Position numbers and translations under genes: made by a program
Assembly: GCF_024362695.1 (NCBI RefSeq)
Contig: NW_026063260.1
Location: 1-64,000, forward strand
DNA length: 64,000 nt
Reading direction: 5' to 3'
Source: Pectinophora gossypiella
Taxonomy: Eukaryota; Arthropoda; Insecta; Lepidoptera; Gelechiidae
The notes under the pieces: generated by a model
The model's input: only the letters and a program-made list of their open reading frames with translations
Told to the model about the DNA's origin: nothing
Databases searched by the model: none
Shown here: positions 29,640 to 41,099 of the stretch, piece after piece
Numbering within the stretch: position 1 is the stretch's first letter
Layout: every line of letters starts with the position of its first letter

Positions 29640-30062
29640 TGTAAGCTTATTAGTAATTAACGACACATTTAATAATTATATAAAATCATTAAAATAGTCA
29701 CTTAATAAAATATAACAATTAATTAGACTTCGTTTTGATCTGTGACTAGACGGTAATAATAAATCGTATTTTTAATATCTAATACTTTATATTCAGAGAT
29801 AAAATCAACACAATTATATTCGCAAATTCTTATTAATTTATTGTTTGTGAATAACATTATTATATTTGTGATTATACAACACTAAATTATAATTAAGATA
29901 GTCAGTTGATCTTTCCACTTTTGACGATACTCGTGTACCGGGCGGGCAAGTCAGTCTGTATTTGATCGTCCGAGCAAGTGTTTGTTAAAGATAAAAGTGT
30001 TGAATTGCTGAAATACTGGATTTTATTTCTATAAATCCTTTGACTCTGAAGTTATCCCTATA
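29640..30062 (+). repeat. Gypsy-A 3' LTR (left-arm copy)
   Basis: Mirror of 34954-35376: starts TGTAAGCTTATTAG and ends 'gttatccctata'. It is followed by GTTT (reverse complement of the AAAC target duplication) and then Gypsy-B sequence. Confidence 0.88.
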
Positions 30063-30604
30063 GTTTTTTATTATTTACGTTGCTCGTGTCAACAAAAAAT
30101 TTTTTAATGGGCATTATAGTAGCCGTTGTAAATTAAGTTTAGTTAGGGAACCTTATTAGGTTACTCTTTGTTTTTTTTTTTTCCTTTTCGACGGAGCGGG
30201 TAGTGACTCCTTAAATAAGCCTCTAACAACTGTTGTTTTGTTTTTTGTCTTTGTCTTTAGAATTGGGGTATCGAGTGACACTAAGAGAGTCGTCAGCTCA
30301 TCAGGGGTATGATTGTGGGTAACATCCAGTGAAATGGATACTGGGTGCTACTATATGAAAGAAGTGAAAGGTGATCAATGAATGGTGATGAATAACAGGT
30401 CGGGGTAATTGTTGTGCTTAGGGTTGTGCTGTTTAGATGTTGGTGTTTGTGCTTCGTTACGTTTTTTTTTTAAAAATTGTTTTGTCGTCTCGTCTTTAGA
30501 GACAGTTTTTTTTAAATTTAGACTGGTTGTGCGCTCCAGGCTCTATGGCTGAGGGCAGCCGTGTTTCTCACCCAGTTCGAAACCTCTCGTGGGTAGGGGG
30601 GTAT
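30063..30604 (+). other. Gypsy-B 3' internal, non-coding (left-arm copy)
   Basis: Mirror of 34412-34953, the part of Gypsy-B between the Gypsy-A insertion and its 3' LTR. It ends 'cgtgggtaggggggtat', a convincing polypurine tract. No protein is encoded. Confidence 0.7.
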
Positions 30605-32146
30605 TGTAACGAAGCATTTCGGACCAACGAGCCTTGTAGCGACATCTTGTGGTTTCTGACGATATATCGTTGTTTTATATTTTACCCGCAGGGCATCACA
30701 GATGGCGCTGCAGGGTTATCGATGGGCCCGAATATTTTTAATTATTTTATTTTCTTCAAAATTTGGTATATTAAATTATCTGCAACATTTATTTAAAGAT
30801 TTATTTTGGTTTGGTTTTGATCAAACAAATCGATCGTTTGTTGTCAGTGAATCGATAACGAATCTATGGTTTGCTAGATTTTTTTTATTTTGGTTGGCAA
30901 TATTGTGGGTTCGTGTCTCAGACTGACAGCTGGCTGAGCTGAGAGACAGGTTTTGGAAAGGGAGACGTCGCGAGAGCGCCGGAGACTCCACTGCCGTAAC
31001 TATAATGTGGGCAAATTAAAAGCCACGATTTATCGGCGGCATCAAGAGCCGATGTCTCAATTTAAATAAACAACTTAACCGAGATGGTGAGTCCTCGCAA
31101 TTCTTCGTGCATATTTTTGCACCAACTTTGTGATAACCTCGAGGTCCTTGTTTTCAGCAACATCACTGAAATCCCATCGCCTAAGGTCCAGTGGGTGGGT
31201 TTAGGTTTCATCCGAGCGATGCCCAACTATCCCGGATGAACCTGTAAGTTATTTTCTTTGTTTTACACTCGTGAGTTGCCTTGCCACGCTGTCAGCTGAA
31301 CCACATGCTAATCATTGCCATTCCTTGTTGCAGATGGGGTTTTTTAAAGTTTTTAAAGTTTTTAAAGTTTTAAAGTTTTTGAGTTTTTAACGTCTTTAAA
31401 GTTTTGTTTAATTTTCTGACGTTTTTAAGTTCTATGAAGAAGTTTATGATGGGATCGGACTATTTCAACAAATTTTGTGAATGAAGATTGCTACTGTTTT
31501 CTTCTGCGTTTGCAAGTTATTTCAAGCTTCTTTACGGCGGAGCTTGCCTTGGTTGTTTGCACGTCGAAGCTTTTCTTTGTGCGGCGCGCATATGGATGTG
31601 CCGCGCCTCTCCTTTTGTCAACACTCCGGATAAGGCCCGGTGAAGGACTGCGAGGTTGACCGGTGGACGTGCAGCCCGCCAGCTGCGTAACAGTTGGCCC
31701 GCTGCGCCGCCATCGTCCAGCACGCCCTGGCCTGAGCCGGCCTCAACTCATCACCTGTACGGTATTCCGGAACGCCTCAGGTAGGCCTGATAGTCGGAGG
31801 TCCTCGAGTAAGTGAGGTGCCTACAGGTGTACGGACAGTGTTTTTAAATATAGTGATATCCCATGGTTGTTACGGAGTGACAATTAACCTGACGGACCAA
31901 AGCGCGACCTGTCTCCCTCCATAGGGTTTTTACCTGCCCATGGTTGTACTTTAATAATTATAATACAATATACATTGTACAAATTCAAGGGAGTTTTCTT
32001 TGTCTCATGCTCACCGGTCTATAACATCTAGCTGTGCCCTTCAGGTAAACACCACTTTATAAATTTTCTGAAACATATCAGTATTTTAACACCATTTCCT
32101 ACTTACCTACCTTGTCTCCGTTAGGTAGCAAAAATCTAGTGTTTCA
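30605..32146 (+). repeat. Gypsy-B 3' LTR, complete copy with a 448-bp insert
   Basis: Starts TGTAACGAAGC and ends GTTTCA. It matches the 5' LTR at 51514-52605 in two blocks (30605-31526 and 31975-32146), with 448 extra bases (31527-31974) between. It is followed by TTGT (32147-32150), the complement of the ACAA target duplication found at 52606-52609, and then by LINE-J reverse-transcriptase sequence. A run of 'tttttaaag' repeats lies at about 31337-31410. It spans the end of the left arm (31933) into the spacer. Confidence 0.82.
31527..31974. mobile_element. 448-bp insertion of unknown family in the Gypsy-B 3' LTR
   Basis: Present in the 3' LTR but absent from the 5' LTR, where flanking bases 'ttatttcaag' and 'ttgtacaaattc' are joined directly. 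It is GC-rich with a stem-like 'gccgcgcctctcc' region and an AT-rich right end ('aataattataatacaa') that resembles a LINE 3' tail. No target duplication, no terminal inverted repeats and no convincing gene. A deletion from the 5' LTR is a less likely alternative. Confidence 0.5.
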
Positions 32147-33082
32147 TTGTAACCTGGCTTCTACATCTTTGGGATCCCTATCTGCAGCGACCAAGCAGGT
32201 ATCATCAGCAAATTGATAGATACTACAATCTTTGATGCCATTATTCATGTCATTGACATAGGACAGGTAGTGAAGTGGGCCGAGAACAGAGCCCTGGGCC
32301 GTACCCTCCGTCACCACTATATGATTACTGTATGCGGCGCCAACCTGCACCTGGTAAGCTCTGTTACTTAAATAATTTTTGCACCAATCAAGAATAGGTC
32401 CTCTAACCCCCGTGTCATCCAACTTTCGTACAAGAATGTCATGATCCAAAGTATCAAATGCTTTACTGAAGTCAATAAGTAAGATAAGGACGTGTTTTTT
32501 GCTATCAAGGTGAGTGTTAACTTCATCAGTAAAGCGAGATAGTAGCAAACTAGTGCTTTTGTTTACCTGAAACCCAAACTGGTGTTCAGAAATAACGTTA
32601 TTAGTTCGATAAAAGTCATGAATCTGATTACTGACGAATTTCTCAATTATTTTATTAATGATAGGGAGCATTGTAATTGGGCGATATTTTGAGCTATCTT
32701 TAGTATCTCCACCTTTAAAAATTGGGCGCACTAATCCTACCTTCAGTTGATCCGGGTATGTAGCATTACGTACACTGGCGTTAATTAAATGAGCTACAGC
32801 TACTGAAATCCTATCAGCTATGACTTTGAGATCTACAGCTCGAATATCGTCAATACCTGGAGCCTTGTTGCTTTTGACGTTCATGATAATCCTTTTAATT
32901 TTTTCAGGCGTAGCTTTTTTAAATAATATAGACTTATCAATCGGGTTTCGATAAGTCTCTGGATCAAGAAGCTTATGTGAGCAATTCGGAATTATGTTTT
33001 GAACATTTTCTTTAAATTTGTCTGCAAACAAATCAGCAATATATTTTTCTGAACCTAAACTTGAAAAAGCTTTTAATATAAT
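32147..33082 (-). pseudogene. LINE-J reverse transcriptase, first half (inverted)
   Basis: About 300 codons on the minus strand: linker ('AFSSLGSEKYIADLFADKF'), then RT motifs 'KAPGIDDIRA', 'VRPIFKGGDTKDSSKYRPI', 'LLIDFSKAFDTLDHDIL', 'GTAQGSVLGPL' and the catalytic 'IYQFADDTCLVAA'. The frame ends where Gypsy-B begins (target duplication bases at 32147-32150). The second half of this protein resumes at 52606-52610 on the opposite strand, in frame once the 4-bp duplication is counted once. The start of the segment is cut at 33082 by the right palindrome arm. It occupies the spacer of the inverted repeat. Confidence 0.85.
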
Positions 33083-34411
33083 GTAAAAACCCTATGGAGG
33101 GAGACAGGTCGCGCTTTGGTCCGTCAGGTTAATTGTCACTCCGTAACAACCATGGGATATCACTATATTTAAAAACACTGTCCGTACACCTGTAGGCACC
33201 TCACTTACTCGAGGACCTCCGACTATCAGGCCTACCTGAGGCGTTCCGGAATACCGTACAGGTGATGAGTTGAGGCCGGCTCAGGCCAGGGCGTGCTGGA
33301 CGATGGCGGCGCAGCGGGCCAACTGTTACGCAGCTGGCGGGCTGCACGTCCACCGGTCAACCTCGCAGTCCTTCACCGGGCCTTATCCGGAGTGTTGACA
33401 AAAGGAGAGGCGCGGCACATCCATATGCGCGCCGCACAAAGAAAAGCTTCGACGTGCAAACAACCAAGGCAAGCTCCGCCGTAAAGAAGCTTGAAATAAC
33501 TTGCAAACGCAGAAGAAAACAGTAGCAATCTTCATTCACAAAATTTGTTGAAATAGTCCGATCCAATCATAAACTTCTTCATAGAACTTAAAAACGTCAG
33601 AAAATTAAACAAAACTTTAAAGACGTTAAAAACTCAAAAACTTTAAAACTTTAAAAACTTTAAAAACTTTAAAAAACCCCATCTGCAACAAGGAATGGCA
33701 ATGATTAGCATGTGGTTCAGCTGACAGCGTGGCAAGGCAACTCACGAGTGTAAAACAAAGAAAATAACTTACAGGTTCATCCGGGATAGTTGGGCATCGC
33801 TCGGATGAAACCTAAACCCACCCACTGGACCTTAGGCGATGGGATTTCAGTGATGTTGCTGAAAACAAGGACCTCGAGGTTATCACAAAGTTGGTGCAAA
33901 AATATGCACGAAGAATTGCGAGGACTCACCATCTCGGTTAAGTTGTTTATTTAAATTGAGACATCGGCTCTTGATGCCGCCGATAAATCGTGGCTTTTAA
34001 TTTGCCCACATTATAGTTACGGCAGTGGAGTCTCCGGCGCTCTCGCGACGTCTCCCTTTCCAAAACCTGTCTCTCAGCTCAGCCAGCTGTCAGTCTGAGA
34101 CACGAACCCACAATATTGCCAACCAAAATAAAAAAAATCTAGCAAACCATAGATTCGTTATCGATTCACTGACAACAAACGATCGATTTGTTTGATCAAA
34201 ACCAAACCAAAATAAATCTTTAAATAAATGTTGCAGATAATTTAATATACCAAATTTTGAAGAAAATAAAATAATTAAAAATATTCGGGCCCATCGATAA
34301 CCCTGCAGCGCCATCTGTGATGCCCTGCGGGTAAAATATAAAACAACGATATATCGTCAGAAACCACAAGATGTCGCTACAAGGCTCGTTGGTCCGAAAT
34401 GCTTCGTTACA
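33083..34411 (-). repeat. Gypsy-B 3' LTR, truncated copy (right arm)
   Basis: The LTR in its proper place next to Gypsy-B, but beginning only at 33083, inside the 448-bp insert (407 of its bases remain, 33083-33489). The missing outer 172 bases and the target-site duplication survive only in the inverted spacer (31975-32150). It ends ...GTTACA at 34411, followed by the polypurine tract complement 'tacccccctaccc'. Confidence 0.82.
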
Positions 34412-34949
34412 ATACCCCCCTACCCACGAGAGGTTTCGAACTGGGTGAGAAACACGGCTGCCCTCAGCCATAGAGCCTGGAGCGCACAACCAGTCTAAAT
34501 TTAAAAAAAACTGTCTCTAAAGACGAGACGACAAAACAATTTTTAAAAAAAAAACGTAACGAAGCACAAACACCAACATCTAAACAGCACAACCCTAAGC
34601 ACAACAATTACCCCGACCTGTTATTCATCACCATTCATTGATCACCTTTCACTTCTTTCATATAGTAGCACCCAGTATCCATTTCACTGGATGTTACCCA
34701 CAATCATACCCCTGATGAGCTGACGACTCTCTTAGTGTCACTCGATACCCCAATTCTAAAGACAAAGACAAAAAACAAAACAACAGTTGTTAGAGGCTTA
34801 TTTAAGGAGTCACTACCCGCTCCGTCGAAAAGGAAAAAAAAAAAACAAAGAGTAACCTAATAAGGTTCCCTAACTAAACTTAATTTACAACGGCTACTAT
34901 AATGCCCATTAAAAAATTTTTTGTTGACACGAGCAACGTAAATAATAAA
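34412..34949 (-). other. Gypsy-B 3' internal non-coding and polypurine tract
   Basis: Sequence between the Gypsy-B 3' LTR and the Gypsy-A insertion. On the minus strand it ends in a purine run (complement of 34413-34425), the expected primer for plus-strand DNA. No coding potential is seen. Confidence 0.65.
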
Positions 34950-34953
34950 AAAC

Positions 34954-35376
34954 TATAGGGATAACTTCAGAGTCAAAGGATTTATAGAAATAAAATCCAG
35001 TATTTCAGCAATTCAACACTTTTATCTTTAACAAACACTTGCTCGGACGATCAAATACAGACTGACTTGCCCGCCCGGTACACGAGTATCGTCAAAAGTG
35101 GAAAGATCAACTGACTATCTTAATTATAATTTAGTGTTGTATAATCACAAATATAATAATGTTATTCACAAACAATAAATTAATAAGAATTTGCGAATAT
35201 AATTGTGTTGATTTTATCTCTGAATATAAAGTATTAGATATTAAAAATACGATTTATTATTACCGTCTAGTCACAGATCAAAACGAAGTCTAATTAATTG
35301 TTATATTTTATTAAGTGACTATTTTAATGATTTTATATAATTATTAAATGTGTCGTTAATTACTAATAAGCTTACA
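34954..35376 (-). repeat. Gypsy-A 3' LTR
   Basis: 423 bp; see the element entry. It should supply the polyadenylation region of element RNA. Third copy of this LTR (mirror) at 29640-30062. Confidence 0.88.
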
Positions 35377-35725
35377 GCTCGGCCTTCCTGTAACGAGCGA
35401 GTCCCTTCGCGAAATAGTACCTAAATACTTGCTAGAAATATAACTGTTTATCTTATACTAATCACTGATTTTATACAATACTGATTTTATCATAGTATTA
35501 ATCTATTTAGGATTATATTCACGGTCACATATGGATAAGTAAACTCTTTCACATGGCATTGAAATTGTTTCAAAATATATATTACTTATACTTATAATAA
35601 TTAATCAAATAATACTAATTGTTATAATATTTTACACTTATTCAATTGATATAATTCTACGAATGAAAGAATAGGATGATCATACATATTATGCAATATA
35701 AATATTAATATTCACTCTATATAAT

Positions 35726-38700
35726 CTAATCGCCATCAGAGTTATTTTCGTCACTAGTTTCCAGATCTCTGGTAAAGTGTAGCCACGGTTGCATTTTATC
35801 TACTGCCACAATGGCTTCGTAACGGCGGTTATTTTTTTGTGACAACGGTGTGTCTTCAATAACGTACCTATCGTTCGGAAGTGCTTTTACAACGCGATAT
35901 GGTCCCTGGAACTTAACAACTAATTTTTGTGACTGCCCGTCATGAGGATGTTGCCGCTCTACACGCACTAAATCTCCTACTGAGTACCGTTTTGCCGGTT
36001 TTCTACGACTATTAAACTTTTCTTGATCTTAAGTTTGTTTTTCTATTATTTTCTCCCTAGCTTCATCCCGCATATCTACCAAATCTTTTCCGGAAGTTAC
36101 GTTAACAGTATCGTCCAAAACTGCGCCTAAAATTCCTTCACTTCGACACTTAATGTTAAATCCAAAGAGCAATTCAGATGGTGTCTTTTGAGTTGTCTTA
36201 TGAGTTGTGGTATTCAATCCTAGTTGAATATCTAATACGTTTTCGTCCCAAGATTTTTCGTCTTTCCCGTGAGTTGAAGTAGACAGCGCATCTAAAATAG
36301 TTCTGTTAAACCGTTCTACTTGGCCATTCGCCCTAGGGGTCGCGACTGCGTTTACGACGTGCCTGATGCCATATGAAGTTACAAAGTCTTTAAAAGCCCC
36401 ACTTGTAAAACTAGTGCCTTTGTCTGTGATGAGCCGTGTTGGAGCCCCAAAGTAACTGATATACTCTTTAAGAACCCTAATTGTAGTTGTAGATTTAGTG
36501 TCTCTTACTGGTTTTACAGTAATATACTTTGTGAATCCGTCCACTACAACAAGCAAATAGCAATTGCCCTTCTTACTTTTTATAAACGGTCCTAGATGGT
36601 CTGCATGAATTGTGTGGAAGGGCACGCTGGGCTTTTCTATAGGGTGAAGTTTGCCTTCACGTCTTCCACCAGGTGCTTTGTGGTGAGAGCATTCTAAGCA
36701 AGAAGAAACGTATTTCTTCACAAACTTCCGCATTTTTGCAAACCAGTAATTCTTACGTATGCGTTGCAGGGTCTTGTCAAAACCACAGTGACCTACGTCA
36801 TCGTGATTCATTTTCAGGATTTGGAAACGCACCCCTTTGGGAACGAACCACTTTATTTCATCCCCAACAATTCGGTACACGCGTCCATTTTTTAATTTAT
36901 AATTTGTGTGGACGTCCATTACTTGTTGTGAATCCGGATTCGACAAAGTTTCCTTAATACTTTTTACTTCATCGTCAGCTGATTGTACTGTGGCAATCCA
37001 ATCTTGTTCAGTATTTTCGATGGTTAGAACATCTAAACATGTTGGGGATTCCATTTCACCTTCCCCAACAGGATTGCGACTCAGGGCGTCGACATGCGGC
37101 ATACGTGAACCCGGCCTGTACTCGATGGTGCAGTCGAATTCTTGCAACTGTATCCACCATCGGGCAATTCGGGGAATCAGATCACGCTTGACAAAAGTCG
37201 ACCGCAATGCGTCGCAATCCGTGAAGATTTTGAACGGAATGCCAATGAGGTAAACCCTAAACCGGTTAAGCGACGCCACTACTGCTAGTGTCTCCAGGTC
37301 GTAAGAATGAAGTTTGCGTTCTTCGGCGTTAGTCTTACGACTAAAATATAACACAGGTTGGAAAACTCCATTCGAATTGGCCTGAAGTAAGATACCAGCT
37401 AGACCGTCTTTACTGGCGTCCGTGTGTAATTGGGTTTCAGCACGGTGATCATAGAGCGCGAGTATAGGTCTTTCGGTTAACATGCCCTTTATTTTGTTAA
37501 ATGCATGTTCTTGGACCTCCCCCCACGCCCATTTACAGTCCTTTTTCAGTAAATCTGTCAAGGGTGCCGCTAGTAATGCGTAATTCCTAATGAACCGTCT
37601 AAAATAACCTGACAATCCGAGAAATTGCCTAAGCTCATGTTGATTGCTAGGTTTTGGGAATTTACCCACTGCTTCGGTCTTTCGATGACCAGGCCGTATT
37701 CCATTAGAATTCACTTCATATCCGAGGAAGTCAATGGTGTCGAGGAAGAAATGGCACTTACTTAACTTTAACGTAAGACCACCCTTTTTCAATAGTCCTA
37801 GGACTTCTTCTAGTCGTTGTAGACCCTCGGTTACGTTTTTGGCCGGAATAAGGACATCGTCCATATAGACAATAGCGTACTTAATTTTTGCCTCGAGTAA
37901 TATTTTGTTAATCGTACGCTGGAAAACCGAAGGCGCATTTACCAGCCCGAACGGCATCCGATTGTACTCGAATTGGCCATCTGGCGTTACGAAGGAAGTT
38001 TTATGTCGTGATTGCTCAGCGATCGGTATTTGATAGTAGCCAGAAGCCAAATCAAGTGACGTGAATACCGTGTTGCCCGCCAATTGATCAAGTTGATCTT
38101 CGATTCGTGGTAGGGGATAGTGTTCCCTTTTCGTCTTCCGATTCAACGCTCGATAATCGACGCATAAACGCTTATCCCCTGTTTTCTTTTGCACCAACAC
38201 GATCGGGCTGGCATATGGCGAGGTGGATTCCCTAACAATACCGTGGTCAACCATTTCTTGTACCATGTTCCTAACTAGAGCACGATCGGCGTACGACATC
38301 CGATAGGGTCGATAGACCACCGGTTCCGCATCTTCGAGTTCTATTACCATTTCAGTCAAATCTGTGAATCCCAGATCATAAAGGCCACTCGAGAAGCAGC
38401 TACTGTATTTCTCTATTAATTTTTGTAATTTCATGAGCTCCTCTGGAGTTAGATTATCGCCGTAATTAAGATCATCATCCTTCTGGGTTTCACAAATTGA
38501 CACTTTACATGAATTTACGATATGTTCTGAGTTCCCGGAATCCTTAGGGTATACGCGCGCTAAGAGGGTCCCTTTTTCTAGTGTAATTACATTGGATGAC
38601 GCATTGTGTATCAGCAAAGCGCTACGTCCACCTTTGATCTCGTACTCACCCGGGAGGAGATAGTACTCATGTCCTTCGGGTCCCCTAACAGAACCGTTTA

Positions 38701-39145
38701 CATAAACTCGAACGTCTGTACTAGGTTCGGCAATAACCTGGACGGCGCACAATGTATTTGGTTGGATATCAACGTTTGTATTTGTCGTCAGGTGTACCTT
38801 AGTACGTGGAATTTGTTGGAATATAACGGCAGTCGGGGTCTTTGTGATGATAATGTCCGGTTTTTCCGTAAAAGAGTGTCCTAACAGAACCGATTTATTA
38901 ATGACATAATCGTCTACTACATACATATTAATAGTCTGTTTTATATTTTGGACTTCAACTGAAACGGTTGTCATTCCTACTGGGTAGGTTAGATTAGCAC
39001 CTATACCTCGGAGGGTAGGTAAATCCTCTGGCATCACTATATCTAAATTATACTCCTTAGCCTTGGACAATTTTATTAGCGAGCACTGACTCCCCAAATC
39101 TAAATGGCAGTCTACGACATTTCCGTTCACTTTGATGTAAATCAT
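35726..39145 (-). pseudogene. Gypsy-A pol (protease, RT, RNase H, integrase)
   Basis: 1,038 codons, then TAA (36029-36031), then 100 more codons in the same frame to 35726. Domains in order: protease-like 'CHLDLGSQCSLI' (about residue 15-26; the active-site triad reads D-L-G instead of D-S/T-G), RT with 'LCVDYRALNRKTKREHYPL' and catalytic 'VYMDDVLI', RNase H 'HTDASKDGLAGIL', HHCC zinc-binding ('HDDVGHCGF...CLECSHH'), and DDE integrase (Asp in 'HADHLGPF', Asp in 'LITDKGTSF', Glu in 'ANGQVERFNRT'). The TAA lies in the integrase C-terminal region and would remove it. Both defects are shared by the left-arm copy, so they predate the duplication. Confidence 0.9.
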
Positions 39146-39178
39146 GTATTTAGCAGTTAACTCTTCCGCTACACTTAA

Positions 39179-40534
39179 CTAGGCGACCTGTTTTTCATTG
39201 TAATCTTTACCCTGATGTACATCTCTCTCGCGATTTTTATTAGATTTGTTTTTAAAACAATGGGCGGATAAATGACCTGATTTTTCGCATGTAGTACATT
39301 TCGCCGGGGGTTTGTCACATTTGAAACTCGGGTGCCCAGGTTGATCACAATTATAGCATGTTATTTTCATAGCGTCCGGCTTGGAGCCTCCAGGTTTACT
39401 AACAGAAGCTGTATTTCTCCGTTCGTTTCTGAATTTAGAAGACGATTCGTGATTTTCACGATTTTGTCCGACTTTGACCGTCCTGAAGTATTTTAAAACT
39501 TTCTCCGGTTCGGAAAATTGTGCCGCTTGAGCGCCTATCCTAATAGCCCTATCCTCAACACCATGTAACAGACAGTCCACAGCCTGCCGTCCGTAAATTT
39601 TACATCTGTTTAATAAGTTAATTTTTGCATAATAATAATGATCAAGCGATTCTCCGTATTTCACCCTTTTAGAAAGCATTTCAGTCAAAAGTTCAGCATA
39701 GTCTTCGCGAACTGGAAAAGATTCTATCAACTTATTTTTCCATTCAGTCCACGTGAACTTCATAGTAGGCAGATTTTGATACCAAGATCGTGCTACACCT
39801 GTTAGCTTAGGTAAGGCATAATGTATAATTTCCTTGTCCTCCCAGCCGTACATTTCGGCGCACTCCTCTACCTTCGTTAACCAGGTCAAAACCGTTTGTT
39901 CCTTTAACATAGGATCAAATTCAGGTATAATATTGGTGTTAAAAGTCATCTTTGGCTTATCTGAACTTTTGACCGATTGCAGAATGGATAAGAATTTATC
40001 TAATATAACATTCGTAGTAGAATTATCACGTTTACGCTGCTTAGGACTAGATGGTTGCGACTCACCCGTGTCTCCCGACGAACTACGGCTTCTCTTCCTA
40101 TTGCGCCGGGATCTCCGCCTCGTGGTCATCTCGTTTTCACGCCTGGCTGTACGCCAATGTGAACGTCCTTCTCTAACTTCCTCGTGTCCTCTGGATTCCG
40201 TACTGGGCGAACGCTCTCGTACCAAACGAGCCGGTGTACGTAGAGACCTTTTCGCAATTCTTCGCAAATGGATTATTTGACTCTCTTCGTCGGAAATATT
40301 ACGTTCGACCTCAGTACCGCGCTCCCGCGATACCCCTGGTCGCTCTGAATTGTATTTTCTTAATGACCTGCCTTCACCCACACGTCTGGGTTCTCTAGGC
40401 CAGCTTGCATGACTAGGCGCTCTCCGCCTTGAGTCCAGTGCGTCCCGACCCTGACCCTCACACCTGGGTACACCTGGGTCTGCACTGAACCTTTCAAAAC
40501 TCAGATCTCGACTCCCATAGTCTTCCTGATCCAT
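39179..40534 (-). CDS. Gypsy-A gag
   Basis: The first ATG at 40534 gives about 451 residues. It has an Arg/Ser/Glu-rich N-terminal region ('RRSRRNRKRSRSSSGDTGE' around residue 150), a capsid domain of the retrotransposon-gag type ('WLTKVEECAEMYGWEDKEI', 'MKFTWTEWKNKLIESF'), and two perfect CCHC zinc knuckles near the end. The stop is a TAG at 39179-39181. The pol frame follows in the same reading frame with no other stop in the eleven codons before its first ATG. The protein packages element RNA into particles. No lesion seen. Confidence 0.88.
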   Translation of the reverse strand: MDQEDYGSRDLSFERFSADPGVPRCEGQGRDALDSRRRAPSHASWPREPRRVGEGRSLRKYNSERPGVSRERGTEVERNISDEESQIIHLRRIAKRSLRTPARLVRERSPSTESRGHEEVREGRSHWRTARRENEMTTRRRSRRNRKRSRSSSGDTGESQPSSPKQRKRDNSTTNVILDKFLSILQSVKSSDKPKMTFNTNIIPEFDPMLKEQTVLTWLTKVEECAEMYGWEDKEIIHYALPKLTGVARSWYQNLPTMKFTWTEWKNKLIESFPVREDYAELLTEMLSKRVKYGESLDHYYYAKINLLNRCKIYGRQAVDCLLHGVEDRAIRIGAQAAQFSEPEKVLKYFRTVKVGQNRENHESSSKFRNERRNTASVSKPGGSKPDAMKITCYNCDQPGHPSFKCDKPPAKCTTCEKSGHLSAHCFKNKSNKNRERDVHQGKDYNEKQVA

Positions 40535-40564
40535 GATAGTAAGGAGCTGAAACTGACATAGCAC

Positions 40565-40817
40565 AGCTTAGTAAACTATCGTTATGCTATTGCATTGCAT
40601 GCATGTACCTACACGTGATGTAAATTAGCTATTATAGGGTCCTCTCAAAATCTCTTCAATCGGAATTAAAAAAAATACTAGTTAGATATCTATCGACGTA
40701 TGTAATTGTAGTTTTACATCGCCTATAGAAATCTTCGCGAGTAAGTACGTATGGCACACATCAAAGTAAAAACAATAAGAATAAAAAAAACAAGCGGGAG
40801 AAAAAAAAAATAACTAA
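40565..40817 (-). other. Gypsy-A 5' leader, gag-proximal part
   Basis: Untranslated, AT-rich, between gag and the Helitron. It is continuous with 44851-45153 if the Helitron is removed. An A-rich stretch (about 40780-40810) precedes the Helitron insertion point A^T at 40817/40818. Confidence 0.6.
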
Positions 40818-40936
40818 TCTATACTTATAATAAATCTGTAGAGAGGTCAATTCTGTACATTAAATATTTTTTCAAAATAACTATCAGGGGGTGATAAGTG
40901 GTCGATACTGATGCCAAAAATGCAATCAGTAAAATT

Positions 40937-40939
<3 letters not shown>

Positions 40940-40977
<38 letters not shown>
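40940..40977 (+). repeat. (GTCT)n microsatellite near the Helitron 5' end
   Basis: About nine copies of the tetramer, followed by 'aaaactactggacggatttt', a conserved internal block of lepidopteran Helitrons. Confidence 0.8.
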
Positions 40978-41099
40978 ATGTTCCTTATAGAAACAAAAAC
41001 TACTGGACGGATTTTAATGAAACTTGGTACAATTATTCTTCACACTCCTGGACAGGTTATAGTATACTTTTCATCACGCTACAATCAATAGGAGCAGAG

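Larger units (their letters stand above)
25301..31933 (+). repeat. Left arm of a 6.6-kb inverted repeat
   Basis: Exact positional partner of 33083-39715: paired positions always sum to 65016, so there is no net insertion or deletion over 6,633 bases. One substitution was noticed, near 31450. It carries, on the plus strand, Gypsy-A from mid-gag to its 3' LTR, then the 3' end of Gypsy-B. Its left edge fuses LINE-R to the middle of Gypsy-A gag; its right edge continues without a break into the spacer. Confidence 0.93.
33083..39715 (-). repeat. Right arm of the 6.6-kb inverted repeat
   Basis: Partner of 25301-31933. This arm belongs to the complete Gypsy-A/Gypsy-B locus: at 39715 the gag gene continues without interruption. 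Its left edge (33083) lies inside the 448-bp insert of the Gypsy-B LTR and abuts inverted LINE-J sequence. Confidence 0.93.

Noticed and set aside
30527..30926. Two duplicated open frames in the Gypsy-B LTR region (also at 34090-34489 and 52284-52508)
   Set aside because: They fall inside LTR and adjoining non-coding sequence and recur only because the LTR recurs. No gene-like features.
25301..31933. A second, independent Gypsy-A insertion
   Set aside because: It has no 5' LTR, begins mid-gag, and its 3' flank (Gypsy-B sequence and LTR) is identical to the flank of the other copy, so it was copied together with its surroundings rather than inserted anew.
36673..38884. Open frames of 90-115 codons on the plus strand opposite Gypsy-A pol, and their mirror images at 26132-28343
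   Set aside because: They lie antisense to well-supported pol domains and show no domain or codon character of their own; their duplication is a consequence of the inverted repeat.
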